Below, piece by piece: positions 58,177-64,000 of a stretch of 64,000 nucleotides of DNA (position 1 is the first letter of the stretch; each line of letters opens with the position of its first letter). Position numbers and translations under genes: made by a program. This DNA comes from VXOI01 sp965197575 (GTDB lineage: Bacteria > Chloroflexota > Dehalococcoidia > Lucifugimonadales > UBA3495): contig OZ240214.1 of assembly GCA_965197575.1 (NCBI GenBank), positions 2,976,001 to 3,040,000 of the forward strand, given 5' to 3'. A model generated the notes under the pieces. That model made no database searches. It saw only the letters and a program-made list of their open reading frames with translations, and was not told the DNA's origin.

Positions 58177-58404
58177 GCAGGGCAATCGCGTCTTAATTCG
58201 TAACGATACAATCCCTCAAGGTTGGGCTATTTCGGTTGGCCGAAAACCCTCGAATCACCATCGAGTGTGCGCTACTCGCCTCGATAGATGCCAAACCGAA
58301 GGACGAGAAAGCCCGTTATGGGGCAAAACGCACCACCGTCGGCCCCTATTATCGAATGACGTGATGCTCTTTATGCCCTATTCGTTAAAGCGCGATTGCC
58401 CTGC
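58177..58404. mobile_element. 228-bp MITE-like element with 8-bp target repeat
   Basis: The inverted repeats GCAGGGCAATCGCG (58177-58190) and CGCGATTGCCCTGC (58391-58404) are perfect over 14 bases. ATGGTAGA flanks both ends (58169-58176 and 58405-58412). An 8-base duplication is not of the TA type, so a different transposase family mobilised it. It has no coding capacity and lies between the unknown operon and the DUF2442 gene. Confidence 0.78.
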
Positions 58405-58452
58405 ATGGTAGAGCAATCTGCGCATGATCCTGCATATCCTGTTAGTATTCTA

Positions 58453-59094
58453 TCACAAGCCTGTTCCGCTCTCTCCGCGGGCACCAAAGCCATCAATCAT
58501 TGTGCCTTCGTTCACTCTATCGTTCTCTCTTGGAGTCGTGATCTGGGTCTGGCTTGTTCCACTAGGCACGTCGGGATCTCCCTCTGTGGTAAGGCTCTCG
58601 GGACCGTCGTGGCCTGTGAGCAGTTTTTCGACCGGCTGTTCCAGGGCTTGGGCTATCGCCCCCAAGGTGCCAAGTTTCGGGGCGTGTCTCCCATTTTCCA
58701 GCCTGACCAAGGTGATTCGCCCTATGCCTGCGGCTCTGGACAGGGCCTCCTGGGTCCACCCTGCTGCCTCTCTGAGCGCACGGACTCTTGTGCCCAGGAT
58801 TCGCCTTCCCTCAGAAGCTATCAGTTCCATCCTGGGCCGGTAGGTGTGGTCGCAATAATGCCTGACGAAGTCCCAGGGAAGTTCCACCTGTTCATTTAGG
58901 GGCGTGGTGAGGATGATCTCGTACGGGTTCGGCAACTCAACTGAGCTGAGCCCGGAATGGTCTCCAACCTCCGGAATGTCCTCGAACGGTACCGTTCCGC
59001 TGTAACCATCTGCGAAGGTGGCGTCGATGCCTTCGGCGCTGAGGGCGGCAGCGACCATCATCCGGTCCGCGTTAGGAACCTTCACGGTACTCAT
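58453..59094 (-). CDS. DUF2442 plus XRE-type HTH protein
   Basis: This 213-residue protein has an N-terminal DUF2442-like domain (residues 1-80, with VELPNPYEIILTTPLNEQVELPW) followed by a helix-turn-helix of the XRE type (VRALREAAGWTQEALSRAAG, then RLENGRHAPKLGTLGAIAQAL). The C-terminal tail is Thr/Gly-rich. The preceding gene is DUF4160, with its stop three bases before this start (both on the minus strand). DUF4160-DUF2442 pairs are widespread in bacteria and often considered toxin-antitoxin-like; this is not proven. Confidence 0.82.
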   Translation of the reverse strand: MSTVKVPNADRMMVAAALSAEGIDATFADGYSGTVPFEDIPEVGDHSGLSSVELPNPYEIILTTPLNEQVELPWDFVRHYCDHTYRPRMELIASEGRRILGTRVRALREAAGWTQEALSRAAGIGRITLVRLENGRHAPKLGTLGAIAQALEQPVEKLLTGHDGPESLTTEGDPDVPSGTSQTQITTPRENDRVNEGTMIDGFGARGESGTGL

Positions 59095-59216
59095 TGTTCA
59101 CTCTCCGTGGATCTTCTCCCAGCATTCGTTGATGAGGCGGGAGTTTTTCCTGTACGCTGCCATGATGTCCCGGTGTGTCCCGGGGGGTGGTCGTTCGATG
59201 AAGGTCCCGCTGACTA

Positions 59217-60423
59217 GTACCGTTTCAAAGTAATCCTGATGGATAGACATGTTGGAGTTTACTGCGGGCGTCCTGAGTAGAGAACCGCCACTCTATGACG
59301 GCGCCAGCATCGTTGCGCTCGCGTTCGAGGGCGGCGACCTCCTGCCGCAGCAACACTTCATCGCCGACCCGGCGGTTCAGACACTGTCTGCTGAAGACGC
59401 TCAACTCGATCTCGGCCATGTTCAGCCAGCTTCCATGCACGGGAGTGTGGTGCAGCTCCAAGCGCTTGGCTATACGACGCGCTTCGGACGCTCCAAATGC
59501 TTCGTAGAGCGAGCCCAACTTGTGCGTATTGAGATTGTCCAACACCAGCCGGACCACCCTGGCGTGGGGGTACGCCTGGTCAACCAGCCAGCGCATCTGG
59601 TGAGCAAAGTCCACCGCAGTGCGGCGCCCGGTCACTTCGGCATGTCTCCATCCGCCCTTCGGTTCACAGAACATGAACAGGTTTCGGGTACCGTTTCGCT
59701 GGTACTCGGTGTCATAGCGTTCCACCCGTCCGGGCTTGGCCTTGATGGGCGGCCTCACGTCCTCGATCAACTGCTTGGAGGTCTCGTCGAAACACACCAC
59801 GGGATGCTCTGGGTCGTGGTCTTCGTGGTACAGGTCCAGCACATCCTCCATCCGGGCCACGAACTCTCCGCTCACCTTGGGGATGCACCACTCTTTCTTC
59901 TTCCATGGTTTGAGTTCGTTTTTTTGAGTATCTGGCGCACCGTCTCCAAGGAGATGCTCCCGGCAAACTCCATCGCCACCACCTTGTCCGCAAGTAGCTG
60001 GAGCGTCCAGTTCGTGTGTCCTTCGGGCGCATTGCTGCAGGTGATGGCGACGAGGTGCGCTTCCTGTATGCCGCTCAGCTTGCGCCCCCGGCCTGGCCGT
60101 GGCCGGTCGTTGATTGCGGCTTCGAGTCCCTCCTCGACGAACCGTCTCCGCGTTCTGGCAACAGTGGCGGCGCTGATCGAGACCGCCTCAGCCACCTCGC
60201 GGTCTGAGAGTCCTTCGTCAGTTTTCAACAGCGCAAGGGCCCGCTTTAGCGTGCGGGCTAACGGCTTGCCCCGGCGGGATACCTCAATCAGACCGGACCG
60301 TTCGGATGGTGTCAGTTCGACTTTGTACTTGATGGCAGGCATGTTCGGGTATGGCCTCCCTAGAAGATCATACCCAAGCCTACTCAATCTCCCGTAATAT
60401 GCAAGACTTCATAGAAACAGTAC
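59217..60423 (-). mobile_element. IS630-family insertion sequence, copy 2 (1207 bp)
   Basis: The ends are GTACCGTTTC and GAAACAGTAC (one mismatch), with TA at 59215-59216 and 60424-60425. It has the same length as copy 1 and similar transposase frames. The TA target at its right end is also the flanking TA of MITE copy 2, so the IS landed on the junction left by the MITE. Confidence 0.92.
59225..60342 (-). CDS. IS630-family transposase with programmed -1 frameshift (copy 2)
   Basis: The first frame starts MPAIKYKVELTPSERSG at 60342 and has ISAATVARTRRRFVEEGLEAA. The second has VVCFDETSKQLIED, VLDNLNTHKLGS and HGSWLNMAEIELSV. The frames meet at a T7 (plus strand, 59919-59925). It is similar to copy 1 across its length. 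No other defect is visible. Confidence 0.9.
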
Positions 60424-60425
60424 TA

Positions 60426-60571
60426 AACTAAAGCCAAGGTGAAATGTACATATCGCTAGACCGCACTGTCGGTCGCCCCAAGTTGGGACGTAAAGGTGAG
60501 ATGAAGTGCCGTGGAGTCCTTTAGGTCGTCTTCAAGACCTCCGAAATGCACATCCCACCTTGGTATTGGTT
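60426..60571. mobile_element. 146-bp MITE, copy 2
   Basis: The ends AACTAAAGCCAAGGTG and the complement of ACCTTGGTATTGGTT pair, and TA flanks the element at 60424-60425 and 60572-60573. It is in inverted orientation to copy 1 (47767-47913) and similar over its whole length. It interrupts the DUF4160 gene. Confidence 0.88.
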
Positions 60572-60740
60572 TAGGTTGATGCGGCAGGTGTCGTCGTTGT
60601 CCACCCAGACGTGTACGTGGGGTGGCTCGTACCTGTTTTCCCTTGTGTTGATGACGAAGCGGAACCGCCCCTCGATCAGTACCGTTGGCATACCGGGCCC
60701 ATGGTATGCAATGTATCATGGCATGGTACATCCGGGAAGC

Positions 60741-61154
60741 CTATGATTGAGTTCTCGTGGTCTGTTGATTCGTGGCCCTTCGCTCCGCCTGCCACCTTCT
60801 CCGGTCTACCCTGTGTCGTTCGGCACACTGCTCGCATCGGCTTTGCTCCGGTATGGCCGGTGCTCGGCACACTACGCAGAGGCCCTGTTCCCGGGCCTTC
60901 CGGCGGTGTTCTTGGGCGTTGAGGCGGTGTAGCTCCTTGCGCTCTGGGTTCTTTGCCCTTTGTAGCTCGTACTCGAGCCGTTCCTCGTGCTTCGCTTCAA
61001 CCTCGGCTGCGGAGAGTTCTGGCCGTCGCTTGGGCTGTCGGGACTTCGGCTGACCCTTCTGCGGCGGTGTCCTTTTGGAGCGTTTCTTCGCTGGCTTACC
61101 TACCTTGGGTTTCCCCGGGAGGTCGAAAGTGAAATCGAAAGTTCGTCCTTCCAC
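60741..61154 (-). CDS. Lys-rich protein with C-terminal CxxC zinc motif
   Basis: This 137-residue basic protein has a Lys/Pro/Gln-rich N-terminus (KVGKPAKKRSKRTPPQKGQP), a charged helix with RKELHRLNAQEHRRKAREQ, then LCVVCRAPAIPEQSRCEQCAERHRV. This forms a C-x2-C plus C-x2-C treble-clef-like site seen in small island proteins. A fragment of a relative lies at 55957. The function is unknown. It lies upstream of the DUF4160 gene on the same strand. Confidence 0.65.
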   Translation of the reverse strand: MEGRTFDFTFDLPGKPKVGKPAKKRSKRTPPQKGQPKSRQPKRRPELSAAEVEAKHEERLEYELQRAKNPERKELHRLNAQEHRRKAREQGLCVVCRAPAIPEQSRCEQCAERHRVDRRRWQAERRATNQQTTRTQS

Positions 61155-61280
61155 CCGCCCACGCAGGAACCGGCCACCTTCCCGAGGACGAGGTTTACGG
61201 GCTGGCCGTAGGCCCCAAGCCCTTTTTCCTCAAAGCCACTCCCCGCCGGTAGGGCGTACGCCAGTTGTGACCGTAACACC

Positions 61281-61308
61281 GTAGGGGCGCATGACCATGC
61301 GCCCCTAC
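61281..61308. terminator. Perfect 13-bp palindrome after the acetamidase gene
   Basis: GTAGGGGCGCATG and CATGCGCCCCTAC pair perfectly around a 2-base loop. It is just past the stop of the acetamidase gene (minus strand) and is a sequence of a kind dispersed in many genomes. It would act as a terminator or as a binding site. No T-run follows. Confidence 0.55.
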
Positions 61309-61323
61309 GCGACGCCAACCTTC

Positions 61324-62202
61324 CTACAACTGCTCCAACGCCCGGCGCTCCAACATCATCTTTACCGGGCTGATGGGGCGGAAGGTGCGGGACATCCGAA
61401 CGTCGCCGGCCAGCGAGAGCAGGGTGTAGGCGTCGTAACGGTCCATGCCCTTCTCACGGGCCAGTAAGTCGATCATGGTCCGCACCGCGCCCTTCATGGC
61501 CGGGCCCAACTCTTCGCCGTAGTAGAGCACCACGAAGTAGTCGGGCGTCATCGCCAGCGGACACTCGATGCCCATCCCCTTCTCGACGGTGACGCGGATG
61601 TGGCTGTCGGCGGAACACTCGGCCCCGGTGCCGCCCACCGCCCCGTCGCCCACCACGGCGTGGCAGTCTCCCATGGCCAGCAGCCCACCGGGCACGAACA
61701 CCGGCAGGTAGAGGGTGCTCCCCTCTACCAACTCCTTCAGGTCGATGTCGCCGCCGTAGGGGCCGCTGTCGCTGGCGGTCAACTGCCGGTAGGTGGGCGT
61801 GGTGGCCACCAGGCCCATCGAAGGATTCAGCGGCAGTCGTACGCCGCTGGGCAGGACGACGTGACCGTCCTCGATGGTCATTACAGTCGGATAGGAGCGG
61901 TCGAACTCTTCGGCAAGAAACCCCCGGCCCGGCGACACCATGTGCGCCGAGCCTTCATCGGCCTTGGGAGTGACACTGATGAAGTCGACCCGCAGCGCGT
62001 CGCCGGGCTCGGCTCCGTTCACGTAGATGGGGCCGATGGCCGGGCCCTTTAGCTGCTTCTCGTCCAGCGCCTTCGGATCGCGGATGCCCTCGAAGGCGTC
62101 CCAGGTCTCCACCATCAGTTCCTCGCCGGAGTCGATAGTGATGGCGGGCGGGTTGGCAGGGTCCAGCACGTAGATTTTGTGGTCACGGGTCAATTTCTGC
62201 AT
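61324..62202 (-). CDS. Acetamidase/formamidase family protein
   Basis: This 292-residue amidase hydrolyses short amides such as formamide to ammonia and the acid. Family marks include GPIYVNGAEPGDALRVDFI, PGGLLAMGDCHAVVGDG and TGAECSADSHIRVTVEKGM. The conserved His/Asp metal-binding residues lie in GDCHAVVGDGAV. Its C-terminal part (DAYTLLSLAGDVRMSR) is typical. The start is ATG 62202. It stands alone next to a DUF5678-retropepsin module on the other strand. Confidence 0.93.
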   Translation of the reverse strand: MQKLTRDHKIYVLDPANPPAITIDSGEELMVETWDAFEGIRDPKALDEKQLKGPAIGPIYVNGAEPGDALRVDFISVTPKADEGSAHMVSPGRGFLAEEFDRSYPTVMTIEDGHVVLPSGVRLPLNPSMGLVATTPTYRQLTASDSGPYGGDIDLKELVEGSTLYLPVFVPGGLLAMGDCHAVVGDGAVGGTGAECSADSHIRVTVEKGMGIECPLAMTPDYFVVLYYGEELGPAMKGAVRTMIDLLAREKGMDRYDAYTLLSLAGDVRMSRTFRPISPVKMMLERRALEQL

Positions 62203-62274
62203 GGTCTACCTCGCTCAAGCGAATCTCTCTGGCTTGGTACAATATCCTACACGCTGTTGACAAGGAGGCGCGCC

Positions 62275-62592
62275 ATGGCCGAATCGGACATCGACCTGGA
62301 CCCACCGATGGATGAACAGTCCCTCAGGGCCATGATCGACTACTTCGGTGGAATCGAAGCCATGCACGAAAGGATGGCCCTGCATCACGCTGCACAACTT
62401 CGCCTGGACAATGAACGCGCCACCCTAGTCAAAACCCACCCCTACAAATGGGTGGCCATGAGTGGCGCAGGCGTGCTCGCTTTCGGCGATACCCTGGAAG
62501 ACGTAGTGGCGCGAATCGCCGGGCGTGACCGGCAAAAATGCCAGTTGGTCATCGAGTACCTGGACCCCGACCCACCCTTACTGGTCCTATGA
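62275..62592 (+). CDS. DUF5678-like protein, module copy 3
   Basis: This 105-residue protein begins MAESDIDLDPPMDEQSLRAM. The core (HPYKWVAMSGAGVLAFGDTLEDVVARIAG) matches the K/QWVA pattern of the two other modules. The start is ATG 62275 with AAGGAGG upstream. Its stop overlaps the retropepsin start by four bases (ATGA). No membrane segment or signal peptide is seen. Confidence 0.75.
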   Translation: MAESDIDLDPPMDEQSLRAMIDYFGGIEAMHERMALHHAAQLRLDNERATLVKTHPYKWVAMSGAGVLAFGDTLEDVVARIAGRDRQKCQLVIEYLDPDPPLLVL

Positions 62593-62971
62593 TCACGGGG
62601 CATTTCGATCCTCTCGGACGACCCTTGGTCGAAGGAGTCCTGTTCATCCCGCGTCTGGGCCTCTCCAGCGTAATCACGTTCTTACTGGATACCGGCTCCG
62701 ATAGCACTTTGCTTCATCCCGAAGACGCAAGCAACCTCCAAATGCCATTCCACCTCCTCCAAGACCGGACCTTATCCAGAGGGATAGGGGGGCATCCCCA
62801 TATTTTCGCGAACGTGCCTTTCTGGGCTTTCGCGACGTAAACCTGACCAGAGCCTACAGTATCACGCTGCTCATCGCCGAGCCGAGTCCTGACAACATAG
62901 ACCTGCCTTCCCTGCTCGGCCGGGATGTCACGAGGCACTGGTACATGCGGTACGACCCGGCTAACAGCTAA
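62589..62971 (+). pseudogene. Retropepsin-like protease, module copy 3, frameshifted
   Basis: The start MITGHFDPLGRPLVEGVLF leads into SSVITFLLDTGSDSTLLHPED, then TLSRGIGGHPHIF. The annotated frame stops at 62840, but in the -1 frame the homologous tail continues: RAFLGFRDVNLTRAYSITLL, then LPSLLGRDVTRHWYMRYD to TAA at 62971. This matches copy 2 (PSLLGQDILAHWR). A base is missing near the G6 run at 62787-62792 or the T4 at 62803. It is probably inactive, unless the frameshift is a sequencing error. Confidence 0.75.
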
Positions 62972-62997
62972 ATTGAGTGCGAGGTTAACCACGCCGA

Positions 62998-63795
62998 CTA
63001 CACCCTATAAGCGGGCGTTAGCACCTCTTGCCGGTAGCTGACGCCAGCGGCCAGGTCGAGGTCGACCACCAGGACCGCGCCCTCGCCGGGTCGGCCTATG
63101 GGGCCGTAGGGACAGCCGGAGTACACGGCAGTAGTAGCGCCCCGAGAAACGTCGACGTGCCGGTCCCAGTGTCCCAAGGCCAAGTAGTGGCAGCCGACAG
63201 CGGCTACTTCGTCGGGATAGATGGGCGACGAGCGTTGGTCCCGGTCGTCCTCGAAATGGAAGTGGCCGTGGGCCAAGCCCACTAGCCAGCGTCCCTCGGT
63301 CGGCCCCGGCATCCCCTGCAACGGACGGAACGCCGGTGAGTGCATGGTCATCGCCCGCCCCCAGACCTCCAGCCCCAACTCCGGGAAGACCAGCGACTGC
63401 CCCGCCGGGTCCCGCAGAACGTGGAGGTTTCCGGCGTTGCGGGAGAATGGCTCGCGCCGGTAAACCGAGGTCTCGTGGGCCAAGTCGTGGTTGCCGGGTA
63501 AAACCACCACCGGCACCCGCGCCAGCGAAACCGTACTAACGAACCGGGCCAGCACGTCGTCCGAGACGCGCTCGTTGTCGAAGACATCGCCGGCCAGCAA
63601 CAGAACATCGCCATGATGCTCCGAGACCGCCTCCACCACCCGCTCCAAGACTTCTTCCGACCGGGGATGCCCGGCAGAGTCGCCCAGATGCACGTCGGAG
63701 GTATGAATCAGCCGGAGTTTGCGCGTGGGATTCCGTGCGGGATTCAATGGCCCGGTTTCCACCTTTGTCAGATTATCAATACGTGTGCTCGCCAA
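62998..63795 (-). CDS. Metallophosphoesterase (DNA repair exonuclease SbcD-like)
   Basis: This 265-residue protein has RLIHTSDVHLGD (DxH), DVLLLAGDVFDN (GDxxD), VVLPGNHD (GNHD), LAHGHFHFED and YLALGHWDRH (GHxH-like). All metal-binding motifs are intact, in contrast to the YfcE-like gene at 15193. It is related to SbcD/Mre11 or to YkuE-type phosphodiesterases. No sbcC is next to it. A TTG at 63795 is the most upstream start; an internal GTG is possible. Confidence 0.88.
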   Translation of the reverse strand: MASTRIDNLTKVETGPLNPARNPTRKLRLIHTSDVHLGDSAGHPRSEEVLERVVEAVSEHHGDVLLLAGDVFDNERVSDDVLARFVSTVSLARVPVVVLPGNHDLAHETSVYRREPFSRNAGNLHVLRDPAGQSLVFPELGLEVWGRAMTMHSPAFRPLQGMPGPTEGRWLVGLAHGHFHFEDDRDQRSSPIYPDEVAAVGCHYLALGHWDRHVDVSRGATTAVYSGCPYGPIGRPGEGAVLVVDLDLAAGVSYRQEVLTPAYRV

Positions 63796-63934
63796 TCTTT
63801 CCTCACGGTCAGGATCCGTATTTTCGTTCCTCTTTTTCGAGCGGGTTCTCCCTTAGTGACGCATCGCCAAGCCCACCATTGATGCGGTCAAGCCTTATAA
63901 TGAATGAAGTTGCTGTTTGATAACGGAGACAGAA

Positions 63935-64000
63935 TGAATATTACGTTGAAGGTTGACGAGGAAGTCGTCAAAAAAGTCCGCAAAATCGCCATTGACAAGA
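63935..64000 (+). CDS. Start of a ribbon-helix-helix antitoxin-like gene (partial)
   Basis: The ATG at 63935 with GGAGA upstream begins MNITLKVDEEVVKKVRKIAI, an N-terminus typical of VapB-like RHH antitoxins. The gene runs past the window edge after 22 codons, so it cannot be confirmed and the toxin would be outside. Confidence 0.6.

Larger units (their letters stand above)
59098..60691 (-). pseudogene. DUF4160 gene split by nested MITE and IS630 insertions
   Basis: The N-terminal part starts at ATG 60691 (MPTVLIEGRFRFVINTRENR) and runs through PPHVHVWVDNDD to CRIN at the MITE edge. The C-terminal part restarts at 59214 (GTFIERPPPGTHRDIMAAYR) and ends at 59098. Removing both elements gives CRINLVSGTFIE in frame. 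This is the DUF4160 partner of the DUF2442-XRE gene. It cannot be expressed as one protein now. Confidence 0.82.

Noticed and set aside
62589..62971. Programmed frameshifting in retropepsin copy 3
   Set aside because: No classical slippery heptamer in the right phase is visible, and the other two copies are continuous. An indel is more likely.
1..64000. tRNA, rRNA or riboswitch genes
   Set aside because: No CCA-ended cloverleaf, rRNA segment or known riboswitch core was recognised by eye. tRNAscan-SE and Infernal searches would be needed to exclude them.

Overview
The window is GC-rich, densely packed bacterial DNA with no rRNA or tRNA that I can recognise. The gene content suggests a Chloroflexota relative of the Dehalococcoidia/SAR202 type. 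The pointers are an adenylylsulfate reductase pair, several flavin oxidoreductases (two luciferase-like, two GMC and one halogenase-like), a membrane pyrophosphatase, a lipoprotein with a long Thr/Pro linker, and many small hydrolases. This placement is an inference from gene types; no marker gene was tested.

Layout. 0-18.5 kb is mostly housekeeping and metabolism: aprBA, a rhomboid protease, a cytidylate-kinase-like protein, an HpaI-type aldolase, a trpA-aroH-aroF aromatic cluster, a zinc-ribbon CPBP protease, a GatC-like small protein with an amidase, a GT20 trehalose-phosphate-synthase-like gene with a coupled partner, a YfcE-like phosphoesterase and hppA. 19-24 kb holds a luciferase-like oxidoreductase, an orphan flavin-dependent halogenase-like protein, a cyclase-family hydrolase and an SDR. 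24.3-26.4 kb is a compact restriction system (C5 methyltransferase, endonuclease, Vsr). 26.4-29.5 kb is a decay zone with a broken HigBA pair hit by an IS630 element and remnants of NYN and GMC genes. 29.5-38 kb returns to metabolism and includes a glutaredoxin-DinB fusion whose first active-site Cys is an in-frame TGA, with a SECIS-like hairpin just downstream.

38-61 kb is accessory DNA. A P450 gene is split by a second IS630-type element and its 3' end runs into a large serine recombinase. Beyond this lie a serine recombinase apparently divided into two divergent genes, fossils of a LivJ-like protein and a methyltransferase-HNH protein, two broken copies of a zinc-ribbon family, an AlbA_2 protein, a two-gene Mrr-helicase plus N6-methyltransferase system resembling a split type ISP enzyme, an unknown three-gene operon, and a DUF4160/DUF2442-XRE pair whose first gene carries a MITE and an IS630 copy inserted at the MITE's edge. 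61.3-64 kb returns to ordinary genes.

Three themes cut across the window. (1) A two-gene module, a small DUF5678-like protein followed by a single-domain retropepsin-like protease, occurs three times. (2) Ten single-base indels and several transposon insertions break accessory genes while core genes stay open. (3) TA-targeting elements (three IS630-type copies and two copies of a ~147-bp MITE) can each be removed on paper to restore an open frame in the host gene they interrupt.
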